Positions 25,628 through 34,753 are shown, counted from the stretch's first letter. The stretch is 42,981 nt of DNA from Planctomycetaceae bacterium (GCA_947492385.1 CANLMX010000016.1:1-42981); one strand, 5' to 3'. Notes: generated by a model not told the origin, from the sequence alone. A program made the numbers and translations.

Positions 25628-27013
25628 TCAGAGGAGCTGCTTGCGCAGCCAGTTGATGAGGTCGATCTTGGTGATGATGCCGTAGAACGCGTGTTCGTCC
25701 GCGACGATCGCGACGCGGTCGGCACGGAAGATCGGCAGCAGGTCCTCGGGCCGCGCCGAGGGGCGCACCGTCTCGAGGCGCCGCGACATGTACTCCGAGA
25801 CCGGCTTGGCGGCCGCCCCGTTGGCGTCTGCGACCATCGCCAGGAGCACGTCGCTCTCGTCGATGATCCCCTCGATGCGGTCCCCATCGCCGATCACCAC
25901 CATCTGGCTCACGTTGTACAGGCGCATGCGCTTGATGGCCTGCTGCAGCGGGATCGACGGCGTGAGCGTGTAGTCCTCCCGGTCGAGGTGCCGGCGCGCG
26001 ATGAGGTCGCGCAGGTCGCCGGTCCTCGGGCGGTCGATGAACCCGTTGTCCATCATCCAGAAGTCGTTGAACATCTTGCTCAGGTACTTCGCGCCCGAGT
26101 CGCAGATGAACGTGACGACGCGCTTGGGCTCCTTCTGCTCGCGGCAGTAGCGCAGCGCCGCGCAGAGCAGGGTGCCGACGCTCGAGCCGGCCAGCACGCC
26201 TTCCTTGCGCAGGAGTTCCCGGGCGGTGTGGAACGCGTCCGCATCCGTCACCGTGTAGGCCTTGTTGACCAGCTTGAGGTCGCAGATCGACGGCACGAAG
26301 TCCTCGCCGATGCCCTCGACCAGCCAGCTGCCCGGAGCGACGTCCCGGCCCTCGTTGACGAGCGGCGCCAGGATGGAGCCGGCCGGGTCCGCGAGGATCA
26401 CCTCGACCTTCGGGTTGCGCGCGCGCAGGTAGTGGCCGACGCCGCTGACCGTGCCGCCCGAGCCGACGCCCGCGACGAACGCGTCCACCTTGCCTTCCAT
26501 CTGCTCCCAGATCTCGGGGCCGGTGGTCGCCTCATGCGCCTCGGCGTTCGCGGGGTTCGCGAATTGGTTGATGTACAGCGTGCCCGGACGCTCGGCGGCC
26601 ATGCGCGCCGCCACGTCCTGGTAGTACTCGGGGTGTCCCTTGGCAACGTCGCTGCGGGTGAGCACCACCTCGGCGCCCATCGCGCGCAGGTGGCTGATCT
26701 TCTCGTCGCTCATCTTGTCGGGCACCACCACGCTCAGCGTGTAGCCCTTCTGCGCCGCGACGAGCGCAAGCGCCAGCCCCGTGTTGCCGGCGGTGGCCTC
26801 GACGATGTGGCCGCCGGGCTTCAGGCGGCCGTCCTTCTCCGCGGCCTCGATCATGCGGACCGCGATCCGGTCCTTGATGGAGTTGCCCGGGTTCATCGAC
26901 TCCATCTTCACGAACAGCCGGCATGGGCCGGTGTCCATCCGCTTGAGTTCGAGCATCGGGGTGTTCCCGATCATCTCGAGGACGTTTCCGAAGACGGGCG
27001 CGCGCTGGGGCAT
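25628..27013 (-). CDS. Cystathionine beta-synthase with tandem CBS domains
   Basis: 461 residues. The N-terminal PLP fold (about 1-325) has the cofactor lysine in NPGNSIKDR (Lys 47), the phosphate-binding EATAGNTGLALA, and GVGSGGTVSGVG. The C-terminal 130 residues are a pair of CBS domains (RMRLYNVSQMVVIGD and ITKIDLINWL), which often bind adenosyl ligands and regulate activity. Condensing homocysteine and serine to cystathionine is the likely reaction, given the next gene; an O-acetylserine-dependent cysteine synthase is the alternative. TAGACT ends 7 nt before the ATG, with no Shine-Dalgarno. Confidence 0.9.
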   Translation of the reverse strand: MPQRAPVFGNVLEMIGNTPMLELKRMDTGPCRLFVKMESMNPGNSIKDRIAVRMIEAAEKDGRLKPGGHIVEATAGNTGLALALVAAQKGYTLSVVVPDKMSDEKISHLRAMGAEVVLTRSDVAKGHPEYYQDVAARMAAERPGTLYINQFANPANAEAHEATTGPEIWEQMEGKVDAFVAGVGSGGTVSGVGHYLRARNPKVEVILADPAGSILAPLVNEGRDVAPGSWLVEGIGEDFVPSICDLKLVNKAYTVTDADAFHTARELLRKEGVLAGSSVGTLLCAALRYCREQKEPKRVVTFICDSGAKYLSKMFNDFWMMDNGFIDRPRTGDLRDLIARRHLDREDYTLTPSIPLQQAIKRMRLYNVSQMVVIGDGDRIEGIIDESDVLLAMVADANGAAAKPVSEYMSRRLETVRPSARPEDLLPIFRADRVAIVADEHAFYGIITKIDLINWLRKQLL

Positions 27014-27020
27014 GGGGAGG

Positions 27021-27026
27021 AGTCTA
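27021..27026 (-). promoter_or_regulatory. -10 box (TAGACT) of the CBS gene
   Basis: Ends 7 nt before ATG 27013, facing away from the matching hexamer of rsmJ only 14 bases away. Confidence 0.5.
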
Positions 27027-27040
27027 CGCCGCGCCCGGTG

Positions 27041-27046
27041 TAGAAC
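27041..27046 (+). promoter_or_regulatory. -10-like box (TAGAAC) of rsmJ
   Basis: Ends 7 nt before GTG 27054. It lacks the final T of the consensus, so it is a weaker case. Confidence 0.4.
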
Positions 27047-27053
27047 TCGCGGC

Positions 27054-27710
27054 GTGCAGTGGGTTCCGCCGAGCCGACCCGAGGACCTGGTCCTCGCCGA
27101 GCACGAGGGCGTGCTGGAACTGCGCGGTCCGTCCGACCGCGCGGGGTCGGGCATCCGCGTCGACCTCGGTGCCGCGGACGCGCGTGGCGTGCGCGGCATC
27201 CCTCTCGTCCGCGCGATGGGCGACCGCGTCCGCACGGTTGCGGATGCGACCGCCGGGCTGCTCGGCGACGCGTGGCTTCTTGCGCTCGCGGGGTTCGAGG
27301 TGACCGCGTTCGAACGCTCGCCCATGGTGGCCGCGCTCGCGCGCGACGGGCTCGCGCGGGCCGCGCGTGACCCGCGCGTCGATCCGGCCGCTCTCGCGCG
27401 CATCCGATTCCACGAGGCGGATGCGCGGGCCTCGATCGCCGCCGACGCCTTTGACGCCGTGCTGGTCGACCCCATGTTCCCGCCTAAGCGCCGGGCATCG
27501 GCGCTTCCGCCCAAGGAGATCCAGGTGCTGCGCGCCGCGGTCGGCGAGGATCCGGATGCCGACCAGCTGCTGGCGACCGCGCGCCGCGCCGCACGCATTC
27601 GCACCGTGGTGAAGCGTTCCGACGATGCACCGGGCCTCTCGCCTGGCGTCGATGCCCGGATCGACGGCCGCACGGTGCGCTTCGACGTCTATCTTGCACC
27701 GAGGCCATGA
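27054..27710 (+). CDS. rsmJ: 16S rRNA (guanine-1516-N2) methyltransferase, RsmJ-like
   Basis: 218 residues of class I SAM-dependent methyltransferase. The RsmJ signatures are clear: DATAGLLGDAWLLA (SAM loop), FERSPMVAALARDGLARA, the catalytic DPMFPPKRRASALPPKE, and RTVVKRSDDAP near the end. It methylates 16S rRNA in the small subunit. I use the GTG at 27054 because it follows the -10-like hexamer at the usual spacing and leaves a normal-length N-terminus. The stop overlaps rsmE by ATGA, so two rRNA methyltransferases are produced together. Confidence 0.88.
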   Translation: MQWVPPSRPEDLVLAEHEGVLELRGPSDRAGSGIRVDLGAADARGVRGIPLVRAMGDRVRTVADATAGLLGDAWLLALAGFEVTAFERSPMVAALARDGLARAARDPRVDPAALARIRFHEADARASIAADAFDAVLVDPMFPPKRRASALPPKEIQVLRAAVGEDPDADQLLATARRAARIRTVVKRSDDAPGLSPGVDARIDGRTVRFDVYLAPRP

Positions 27711-28432
27711 GCTGCCCGTGGTTCCATGTCCCGTCCGTCCCGGCGCCCGGTTCGTCCGTCGCGCTCGACCGCGACGAGGCGAAGCACGCGCTCGGCGTCC
27801 GGCGCCTCGGCGCGGGCGACGTGGTCGTCGTGTTCGACGGGCGCGGCTCCGCGGCCGATGCGGCCCTGACCGGCGAGCGCGACCGGGACGGCGCGCCCGT
27901 GGTGCGCGTCGGCGCCGCACGGTCCGTGCCGCGTCCGGAGCCCGACATCGTCGCAGGCGTGGCGCCTCCGAAGGGCGACCGATGGGCGACGGCGCTCGAC
28001 ATGCTTGGCCAGCTGGGTGTGCGCGCCGTCGTCCCGATCGAAGCCGAGCACGCCGTGGTCGACGCCGCCGGCATCAACCGCGCGCGCGCCGAGCGCATCC
28101 TCCTCGAGGCCGCGAAGCAGTCGCGCGCGGGATGGACGTGCGAGCTCGCGGCGCACGCCGGGCTCGCGGCGTTCGTCGAGCGCATGGTGGCCGAAGGGCG
28201 CACCGTCTTCCTCGCGGATCAGGGAGGGGCGCCCATGCCCTCGGCCGTTCCCGCTCGCGTGGCGTTCGCGGTGGGCCCGGAGGGCGGGTTCACCGCCGCC
28301 GAGGCGTCGGCTGCCCTCGCGGCAGGCGCGGTGCGGGTCGCGATCGGGACCCAGGTGCTTCGGGTGGAGACGGCCGTGGTGGCCTTTGCGTCCGCGCTGC
28401 GGGCGCGCGCGGACGTTCCGCAGGTCGGGTGA
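27707..28432 (+). CDS. rsmE: 16S rRNA (uracil-1498-N3) methyltransferase
   Basis: 241 residues of the SPOUT class with the knotted SAM-binding end: FAVGPEGGFTAAEASA near residue 185 and GTQVLRVETAVVAF near 215. The N-terminal PUA-like part contains DEAKHALGVRRLGAGD. It modifies U1498 of 16S rRNA late in 30S assembly. It overlaps rsmJ by ATGA. The stop codon ends one base before the 3' end of the convergent tRNA-Ala gene, leaving no room for a separate terminator. Confidence 0.93.
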   Translation: MSCPWFHVPSVPAPGSSVALDRDEAKHALGVRRLGAGDVVVVFDGRGSAADAALTGERDRDGAPVVRVGAARSVPRPEPDIVAGVAPPKGDRWATALDMLGQLGVRAVVPIEAEHAVVDAAGINRARAERILLEAAKQSRAGWTCELAAHAGLAAFVERMVAEGRTVFLADQGGAPMPSAVPARVAFAVGPEGGFTAAEASAALAAGAVRVAIGTQVLRVETAVVAFASALRARADVPQVG

Positions 28433-28433
28433 A

Positions 28434-28506
28434 TGGAGCGCACCGGGGTCGAACCGGTAACCCCCGCCTTGCAAAGGCGGTGCTCTTCCAATTGAGCTAG
28501 CGCCCC
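28434..28506 (-). tRNA. tRNA-Ala (anticodon UGC)
   Basis: 73 nt without an encoded CCA. The cloverleaf is complete: acceptor stem GGGGCGC / GCGCTCC, anticodon loop TTTGCAA, and T loop GGTTCGACC. The acceptor stem holds the G3-U70 wobble pair, the identity element for alanyl-tRNA synthetase, and the discriminator base is A. Confidence 0.97.
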
Positions 28507-28517
28507 GGAGACCGAGC

Positions 28518-28523
28518 AGTATA
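28518..28523 (-). promoter_or_regulatory. -10 box (TATACT) of tRNA-Ala
   Basis: Ends 11 nt before the mature tRNA 5' end, which allows a short 5' leader for RNase P. No convincing -35 is seen at 17 bp (TTTCGG). Confidence 0.5.
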
Positions 28524-28550
28524 CGAGCCGCCGGAACGGGCCGAAACGAC

Positions 28551-28578
28551 GCAGGGGCCGCCATTCGGCGGCCCCTGC
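28551..28578 (-). terminator. Hairpin terminator of the SH3 gene
   Basis: Perfect 12-bp stem GCAGGGGCCGCC / GGCGGCCCCTGC with a 4-base loop, 25 bases after the stop of the SH3 gene; a weak T stretch (GTCGTTTCGG) follows on the minus strand. It insulates the tRNA from upstream transcription. Confidence 0.75.
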
Positions 28579-28603
28579 GATGGTTGCTGCGCGGATGCCC
28601 GAA

Positions 28604-30178
28604 TCAGGGTGTCGTCTCGTTCGCGGACGCCGGCTCGAAGTCCTCAGGGCATGGGCCGCCGTCGACCTGCGTCATCGACGGGGTCACCGTGCCGGCCTCC
28701 TCGACCGGACGGGTCGACTCGGTCTTCGTGACCTGCGGGGACTGCCGTGTCGTGAGCAGGTCGATCGCGAGCGGCGCGATCACGCTGATCCGGAGCGCGG
28801 GGTCGTACTCCTTGCCGCCCTTGACGCCCACCAGGGTGCCGATCATCGGACCCATCGGGATGTCCGCGTTCGGCTCCACGTAGGCCACGGTCGCGCCGGT
28901 CATCGGGTCGGTCAGGCGATAGAGCTCGGGCAGTCGTTCGCCGTCGTACACGGCGCTCGCGTTGAGCACACCGATCGCCGTGTAGTCGGCTCGGCGCTGG
29001 ATGTCCAGGATGAGCTTGGCAATGCCCTGCTTGTTCTGGTCCTGCTCCGACTTGCGGCGCTCGAGCGACTGCATCTCGTACTGCGTCTCCGTGAGGAGCC
29101 GGAGTTGCTGCGCGCGCGCGTTCGCGACGCCCTTCACGCTGCCGGTCGACTCGGTCGCCTCGGCGAGCTCCTCGTACTTCGCGCGGAGCGCGTCGAACTC
29201 GGCGCTCGCATCCGGCTGCGAGCGCACCGTCTTGAACTGCCGCTCGAGGTCATCGAGCGCCGCGCGTCGCGACACAAAGCGAGGCTTCGGAGCGGGGGCA
29301 GGCGCGCCGAGCTCGGGCTCGGACTTCGGAGCGGCCTCGGTGGCTGCGTTCGGCACGGGCTGCCCGAGGAGCGGCGGGATCGCCGGCGCGGAGAGCGCCT
29401 GCGGCGTCGTGGCGTCGGCGGGCGACGGGATGGTCGACCCCGTGTCGGCGGGCGCCGTGGTGGGCGCGGTCTCGGCAAGCGACGGGTCGTGCGCGCCGGA
29501 AGCGGCGGGAACCGCCGGCGCCGGCGTCGCGGTGACCGGTGTTGCGGCGGCCGTCGTCGCGGTGGGAGCGGCTGCGGTCGTCGCGGTGCGCGCGCCCGCG
29601 GCCTCGGCATCGCTCGCCTTGCGCAGGAATTGCATGTTGACCCACGCCTCGGCGTTCGCCGGCAGCACGACCTTGTAGACCGATTCGCGCTCGCCCGCGA
29701 CGGTGCCGCTCACTGCGAGCGTCGTGCCGGCCTCGACGGTGCCGATCTGCTTCCAGCTCTTGTCTGGCGCACCGCCCGCGTCGACGTTCGGCGCACGCAG
29801 TTCGGTGCGGGCGTTGACGGTGGCGCTGCTGCCGTCGGCCGAGAGGGTCACGCGCCGGTCGGCGGGGATCAGGCCGTAGGCGCCCGCGAACGGCGAGCCC
29901 TGCGGCTCGACGCGCGCCCAGCCGAACTCCTCGCGGAGCACGCGCACGACATCGCCGTTGCGCAGCTTTCCGAACGCGTACGCGCTCTGGGCGCTCGGGC
30001 CCGAGCGCACGTTCACCGTGGTGCCGGTGACGACTGCCCAGTACGGGGCATCCGCCGTCGCGGTCGCTTGGGCCGCGATCGCATCGCTCGAGAGGTGCGG
30101 GAGGGTGAGCAGGGACGCGGTGACCAGCATCATGCCGGCGGCGCCCCGCATCCGTGCGGGTGTGCTTCCATGCAGCAT
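28604..30178 (-). CDS. Secreted SH3-domain protein
   Basis: 524 residues. A signal peptide (about 1-36, ending SDAIAAQA) is followed by a bacterial SH3 domain (VTGTTVNVRSGPSAQSAYAF to GLIPADRRVTL) and a second SH3-like unit (ATVNARTELRAPNVD to AWVNMQFLRK). A long Ala/Thr/Pro linker (about 165-290) leads to a C-terminal helical region with a coiled-coil stretch (ALDDLERQFKTVRS) and a conserved-looking segment (YRLTDPMTGATVAYVEPN). Such SH3 domains often bind peptidoglycan. Start ATG 30178 has TATCCT 6 nt upstream. A downstream ATG at 30151 would still leave a signal peptide. Confidence 0.8.
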   Translation of the reverse strand: MLHGSTPARMRGAAGMMLVTASLLTLPHLSSDAIAAQATATADAPYWAVVTGTTVNVRSGPSAQSAYAFGKLRNGDVVRVLREEFGWARVEPQGSPFAGAYGLIPADRRVTLSADGSSATVNARTELRAPNVDAGGAPDKSWKQIGTVEAGTTLAVSGTVAGERESVYKVVLPANAEAWVNMQFLRKASDAEAAGARTATTAAAPTATTAAATPVTATPAPAVPAASGAHDPSLAETAPTTAPADTGSTIPSPADATTPQALSAPAIPPLLGQPVPNAATEAAPKSEPELGAPAPAPKPRFVSRRAALDDLERQFKTVRSQPDASAEFDALRAKYEELAEATESTGSVKGVANARAQQLRLLTETQYEMQSLERRKSEQDQNKQGIAKLILDIQRRADYTAIGVLNASAVYDGERLPELYRLTDPMTGATVAYVEPNADIPMGPMIGTLVGVKGGKEYDPALRISVIAPLAIDLLTTRQSPQVTKTESTRPVEEAGTVTPSMTQVDGGPCPEDFEPASANETTP

Positions 30179-30184
30179 GTCAGG

Positions 30185-30190
30185 AGGATA
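30185..30190 (-). promoter_or_regulatory. -10 box (TATCCT) of the SH3 gene
   Basis: Ends 6 nt before ATG 30178; back-to-back with the TolC-like gene's box. Confidence 0.5.
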
Positions 30191-30201
30191 CCGGACCGCG
30201 A

Positions 30202-30207
30202 TATGCT
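30202..30207 (+). promoter_or_regulatory. -10 box (TATGCT) of the TolC-like gene
   Basis: Ends 7 nt before ATG 30215, the same hexamer and spacing as the prepilin gene. The two outward hexamers here, AGGATA (plus-strand reading) and TATGCT, are near mirror images. Confidence 0.55.
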
Positions 30208-30214
30208 TGGGAAG

Positions 30215-32101
30215 ATGCGCCCGGCCGTCAATCCCGTGATTTCGCACGAATGCGGGCGAACCTCCGGCCGGTCCGGGCTCGTCGGCCCGTCGGACATCGC
30301 CGTTCGGTCCGGGGCGGCCGCCCGGCCGGGGCGGTCGATCCGTGCTCTCCCCGTGGCCCTCGGACTCGCGTTGGCGCTCGCAGGCTGCCAGGACGCCCTC
30401 CGAAGCAACGCCGACGCCGAGCTCCAGCGCTCGCTCGACGCCACGCTGGCCCGCGAGGCGTCGAACGCGAGCCTTGCGGGCCGCCCTCGCGAGGCCCAGT
30501 CGGATCGGCTGTCGGACCCGCTCCTTGCGGAACTTGCCTCCCGGCGGGAGCAGCTCGACGCCATGGGCCCCCAGTCCGACGATGCCGGCATCGGCCTCGA
30601 CGTGGGGCCGGATCTCGACGGCGCCCGCCCGCGCGAGGTGGTCCTGACGCTCCAGCAGGCCATCGCCTCGACCGTCCAGAACAACCTCGGTGTCCAGCAG
30701 GCTCGGCTCGAGGAGGCGATGAGCCAGGCCGACATCATCCGTGCCGAGGCGGTGTTCGACGCCGTCCTCTTCTCGAACGGCGGCTACCGCCGCAGCAACA
30801 TCCCGCAGCCGACGCTCGACATCGGAGGCGGCGGGAGCATCCCGCTGAACCCGACCGCCGACCAGAGCATCTGGAACCTGCAGGCGGGCGTCGAACAGAA
30901 GTTCGCAACCGGCGCCAGCCTCCTCGTCTCCACGAAGATGCAGGGGCAGGAGTTCGTGGACGCGGGCGACAACGTGAGCCCCAACCCGTCGTACCTCAAC
31001 TCGGTGAACCTGACGCTGAGCCAGCCGCTCCTGCGGAACTTCGGCACCGACGTGAACCTCGCCAGCCTGCGCATCGCGCGCAACCAGGACCGGCGCGCGC
31101 TGCAGGGCGTGCGACAGGCGCTGCTTGCCGCGGTGGTGCGGACGGAATCGCTCTACTGGCAGGTGTACGTCGCCCGCCAGCGCCTTGTGAGCAGCCGGTG
31201 GCTGCTCGAGGTGGGCGAGCGCGTGCGCACGCTGCTCGACCGGCGCCGCGCGTACGACACGTCGCTCGCGCAGTACGCGGATGCCGTGGCGAAGGTCGAG
31301 GACCGCCGTGCCTCCGTGATCCGCGCCGAGCGCGACCTGCAGCGCGCGGTGAACGAGCTCAAGCGCTCGATGAACGACCCGCGGCTTCCGGTCGGCGGCG
31401 CCGAGACGATCGTCACCGTTGACGTGCCCGTCGACCAGGCGCTCCGCTACAGCACCGCGGATGCATTCTCGACCGCAGTCGCGCAGAATCCGCAGGTCGC
31501 GTCGGCGCTGCTGTCGATCGACGACTCGTCGATCGGCGTCGATGTCGCCGACAACGGGCGCCTCCCGCAGCTCGACCTGCAGGCGAGCGGCGCGCTGTAC
31601 GGCCTCGCTGCGGGATTCGGGGACTCGTGGCAGCAGTTGGGCGACGACGACTACATCGAGTGGGCCGTGGGCGCCACCTTCCGCCAGCCGATCGGGAACC
31701 GCGCCGCCGAGGCCGATTTCCGCAAGGCTCGCCTCGCGCGGTCGCGCGCGGTCATCCTCTACAAGTCCGCGGTGCAGTCGGCGGTGCTCGACGTGCGCAA
31801 CGCGCTGCAGGACGCCGCGGCCGCGTTCCGCCTCATCGGGCAGACGCGCGCGCAGCGCCTCGCCGCCGCCGAGAACATGCGAGCCCTCGACATCGACGAG
31901 GAGAACATCCCGCAGCTGACGCCCGAGTTCCTGGCGCTGAAGTTCTTCCGCCAGGACGGCCTTGCCATCGCGCAGGTGGCCGAGGCGGTCGCCCTCGCGG
32001 ACTACAACGTGGCAATCGCGAACCTGTACGCGGCGATGGGCACCGCGCTCGAGCGCAACCGCATCGAGCTCAAGGTGGTCGACGCGCAGCCGTCGAGCTG
32101 A
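30215..32101 (+). CDS. TolC-like outer membrane efflux lipoprotein
   Basis: 628 residues. A lipoprotein signal ends LALAGC (lipid-carrying Cys 58) after an unusually long basic head. Two outer-membrane efflux repeats follow: EVVLTLQQAIASTVQNNLGVQ with VNLTLSQPLLRNFG, then the repeat around LPQLDLQASGALYG and FRQPIGNRAAEADFRKARLAR. Long helices such as SALYWQVYVARQ-type segments form the periplasmic tunnel. It probably forms the outer-membrane channel of a tripartite exporter whose inner-membrane partners lie elsewhere. A second in-frame ATG at 30203 lies inside the -10 box. Confidence 0.87.
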   Translation: MRPAVNPVISHECGRTSGRSGLVGPSDIAVRSGAAARPGRSIRALPVALGLALALAGCQDALRSNADAELQRSLDATLAREASNASLAGRPREAQSDRLSDPLLAELASRREQLDAMGPQSDDAGIGLDVGPDLDGARPREVVLTLQQAIASTVQNNLGVQQARLEEAMSQADIIRAEAVFDAVLFSNGGYRRSNIPQPTLDIGGGGSIPLNPTADQSIWNLQAGVEQKFATGASLLVSTKMQGQEFVDAGDNVSPNPSYLNSVNLTLSQPLLRNFGTDVNLASLRIARNQDRRALQGVRQALLAAVVRTESLYWQVYVARQRLVSSRWLLEVGERVRTLLDRRRAYDTSLAQYADAVAKVEDRRASVIRAERDLQRAVNELKRSMNDPRLPVGGAETIVTVDVPVDQALRYSTADAFSTAVAQNPQVASALLSIDDSSIGVDVADNGRLPQLDLQASGALYGLAAGFGDSWQQLGDDDYIEWAVGATFRQPIGNRAAEADFRKARLARSRAVILYKSAVQSAVLDVRNALQDAAAAFRLIGQTRAQRLAAAENMRALDIDEENIPQLTPEFLALKFFRQDGLAIAQVAEAVALADYNVAIANLYAAMGTALERNRIELKVVDAQPSS

Positions 32102-32104
32102 ACG

Positions 32105-33073
32105 ATGCCCACGATCCTGGAGCCCTCCGTCACCGCGATCGAGTTCGCCGCGCAGGCCATGCGCGAGGGGCGGGCCGTGGCGTTCCCGACCGAGACGGTC
32201 TACGGGCTGGGCGCCCTCACGCTCGACCCCCGTGGCATCGCCGAGATCTACCGCCTGAAGTGGAGGCCGTCCAACAATCCGCTGATCGCGCACGTCCTCG
32301 ACGCGCGTGGCGCGCGGCAGGTGGTGGACTCATGGGATCCCCGCTGCGACGAACTCGCGTCGCGCCTCTGGCCGGGGCCCCTGACCTTGGTGCTGCCGAA
32401 GCGCTCGCTCGTGCCCGACGCCGCCGTTGGCGGGCGTGCCACGATTGCGGTGCGTTCGCCGAGCCACCCGGTCGCGCGGCGATTGCTCGAGGCGCTCGGC
32501 GGGGCCGCCGTGAGCGCCCCGAGCGCCAATCGGTCCGGGCACGTCAGCCCCACGCAGGCCCGGCACGTCGCCGAGGACTTCGCGAGCGAGGAGGACCTGG
32601 TGATCCTCGATGGCGGCCGCAGCGAACTGGGCCTCGAGAGCACGGTGGTCGACCTCACCGGGCCGCGCCCCGTGCTGCTGCGGCCCGGGACCGTGACGCT
32701 CGAGGCGCTGCAGGAGATCCTCGGTGACGTCGAAGCGCCGGTGATCGACGAGCAGGGCGCAAGCCCCGGCACCGCGGCGCGCCACTATGCGCCCCGGACG
32801 CCCGCGGCGCTCATCCCGGTGGGTGGGGTGCGTGCGGGCCTCGCGGCCGAGCAGCGTCCGTGCGCGGTCCTCTGCTTCGACACCGCGCACGTCGCGAGCC
32901 CGCACACGGCGATCGCCATGCCCCGCGACGCGCGGCTCTATGCGAGCGCGCTCTACGACGCGCTGCGCTCGGCCGACGGGCTGGGGTGCGCGAAGATCGT
33001 GGTCGAGTCGCCGCCGTCAAGCGATGGCCTCTGGCGCGCGGTGGTCGACCGGCTGCGCCGCGCGACGGCGTGA
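32105..33073 (+). CDS. L-threonylcarbamoyladenylate synthase (Sua5/TsaC type)
   Basis: Makes threonylcarbamoyl-AMP for the t6A modification of ANN-decoding tRNAs. 322 residues: the YrdC domain has REGRAVAFPTETVYGLGA, IYRLKWRPSNNPLIAHV and VSAPSANRSGHVSPTQ. A C-terminal Sua5 domain follows SPGTAARHYAPRTP, so it is the long Sua5 form rather than short TsaC. The KxRP motif reads KWRP, where Gly is commoner in the second position. It starts three bases after the TolC-like stop and is probably cotranscribed. Confidence 0.92.
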   Translation: MPTILEPSVTAIEFAAQAMREGRAVAFPTETVYGLGALTLDPRGIAEIYRLKWRPSNNPLIAHVLDARGARQVVDSWDPRCDELASRLWPGPLTLVLPKRSLVPDAAVGGRATIAVRSPSHPVARRLLEALGGAAVSAPSANRSGHVSPTQARHVAEDFASEEDLVILDGGRSELGLESTVVDLTGPRPVLLRPGTVTLEALQEILGDVEAPVIDEQGASPGTAARHYAPRTPAALIPVGGVRAGLAAEQRPCAVLCFDTAHVASPHTAIAMPRDARLYASALYDALRSADGLGCAKIVVESPPSSDGLWRAVVDRLRRATA

Positions 33074-33092
33074 GGCGGGCTGCCGCGCTCAC
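33070..33092. terminator. Short inverted repeat spanning both stop codons
   Basis: GTGAG (33070-33074) opposes CTCAC (33088-33092), with further GCGG/CCGC pairing inside. The TGA stops of the Sua5-type gene and of hutU are in the arms. Weak as a terminator by itself. Confidence 0.35.
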
Positions 33093-34744
33093 GCCATCGG
33101 GATCTTGACGCCGAGCCGCGTCGCGCAGTCCTGCGCGAGCTCGTAGCCCGCGTCGGCGTGGCGGAACACGCCCATCATCGGGTCGTTGGTCAGGACGCGC
33201 TCCAGGCGACGGGCGGCCTCGGGCGTGCCGTCCGCCACGATCACCTGCCCGGCATGCTGGCTGAAGCCGATGCCGACGCCGCCGCCGTGATGGAAGCTCG
33301 TCCAGCTCGCGCCGCTCGCGATGTTCACGGCGAAGTTCAGGATCGCCCAGTCGCTCACGGCGTCGGTGCCGTCCTTCATCGCCTCGGTCTCGCGGTTGGG
33401 GCTCGCCACGCTTCCGCAGTCGAGGTGGTCGCGGCCGATGACGATCGGCGCCTTCACCTTGCCCTGCGCGACCAGTTCGTTGAAGCGCAGGCCCGCGCGG
33501 TGGCGCTCGCCGAGCCCGAGCCAGCAGATGCGCGCCGGCAGTCCCTGGAACGCGACGCGCTCCTGCGCCATGCGGATCCACCGGCGAAGGCCCTCGTCGT
33601 TCGGGAAGAGCTCGAGCACCGCCTCGTCGGTGACACGGATGTCCTCGGGGTCGCCCGAGAGCGCCACCCAGCGGAACGGGCCGCGGCCCGTGCAGAACTG
33701 CGGGCGGATGTACGCGGGCACGAACCCGGGGAACGCGAACGCGTCCGTGAAGCCCTGGTCGAAGGCGCGCTGGCGGATGTTGTTGCCGTAGTCGAAGGTC
33801 TTCGATCCCGCGCGCATGAACTGCACCATGAGCCGCACGTGTTGTTCCATGCTTCGCATCGACAGGCGCTGGTACTCCGCCGGATCGCGCTCGCGGAGCG
33901 CGTCGGCCGCCTCGCGCGTCATGCCCACGGGGTAGTAGCCCTCGAGCGGGTCGTGCGCGCTGGTCTGGTCGGTCAGCGTGTCCGGCACGATGCGGCGGTC
34001 GTGGAGCCGCTGCAGCATGTCGACCGCGTTCGCGAGCACGCCCACCGAAATGCCCTCGCCGCGTCGCTTCAGTTCGAGCGCGCGGTCGATCGCCGCATCG
34101 AGGTCATCGTGCACCTCGTCCAGGTAGCGGTCGTGCACCCGCTTCTCCAGCCGCTCGCGGCAGACGTCGGCGACCAGCGCCGTGCCTTCGTTCATCGTGA
34201 TGGCGAGCGGCTGGGCGCCGCCCATGCCGCCGCAGCCGGCGGTGACGTTCAGCGTGCCCTTGAGCGTCCCGCCGAAATGCTGGCGCGCGCACTCGGCGAA
34301 CGTCTCGTACGTGCCCTGCAGGATTCCCTGCGTGCCGATGTAGATCCAGCTGCCCGCGGTCATCTGCCCGAACATCATCAGTCCGCGCGCGCACAGCTCG
34401 TCGAAGTGCTGCTGCGTGGCCCAGTGGGGGACCAGGTTCGAATTGGCGATCATCACGCGCGGCGCGTCGGCGTGGGTGCGGATGATGCCCACCGGCTTGC
34501 CGCTCTGCACCAGAAGCGTCTCGTCGGCCTCAAGCCGCTTCAGGCTCTCGACGATCGCGTCGAAGCACTCCCAGTTGCGCGCCGCCTGCCCGCGGCCGCC
34601 ATAGACCACCAAGCCCTCGGGGCGCTCGGCCACCTCGGGATCGAGGTTGTTCATCAGCATGCGCATGGCCGCCTCGGCGGCCCAGGTCTTGCAGGTGCGC
34701 GTGGCGCCGCGCGGGGCGCGGATGGTGCGGGCGGCGGTGGTCAT
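33089..34744 (-). CDS. hutU: Urocanate hydratase
   Basis: Second step of histidine breakdown, hydrating urocanate with tightly bound NAD. 551 residues, normal length. Signatures include [14 protein letters not shown] near the N-terminus, [27 protein letters not shown], and [20 protein letters not shown] (NAD-binding Gly-rich region). The catalytic cysteine is expected in the conserved [15 protein letters not shown] block. TATGAT lies 9 nt before the ATG, so it may have its own promoter besides reading through from hutH, 55 bases upstream. Confidence 0.97.
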   Translation of the reverse strand: MTTAARTIRAPRGATRTCKTWAAEAAMRMLMNNLDPEVAERPEGLVVYGGRGQAARNWECFDAIVESLKRLEADETLLVQSGKPVGIIRTHADAPRVMIANSNLVPHWATQQHFDELCARGLMMFGQMTAGSWIYIGTQGILQGTYETFAECARQHFGGTLKGTLNVTAGCGGMGGAQPLAITMNEGTALVADVCRERLEKRVHDRYLDEVHDDLDAAIDRALELKRRGEGISVGVLANAVDMLQRLHDRRIVPDTLTDQTSAHDPLEGYYPVGMTREAADALRERDPAEYQRLSMRSMEQHVRLMVQFMRAGSKTFDYGNNIRQRAFDQGFTDAFAFPGFVPAYIRPQFCTGRGPFRWVALSGDPEDIRVTDEAVLELFPNDEGLRRWIRMAQERVAFQGLPARICWLGLGERHRAGLRFNELVAQGKVKAPIVIGRDHLDCGSVASPNRETEAMKDGTDAVSDWAILNFAVNIASGASWTSFHHGGGVGIGFSQHAGQVIVADGTPEAARRLERVLTNDPMMGVFRHADAGYELAQDCATRLGVKIPMA

Positions 34745-34753
34745 GGTGGCCCG

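Noticed and set aside
28604..32293. 1229-codon reading of the SH3 gene frame, extending antisense through the TolC-like gene
   Set aside because: The SH3 protein has a signal peptide and -10 box at 30178; everything upstream is antisense to a recognisable efflux lipoprotein.
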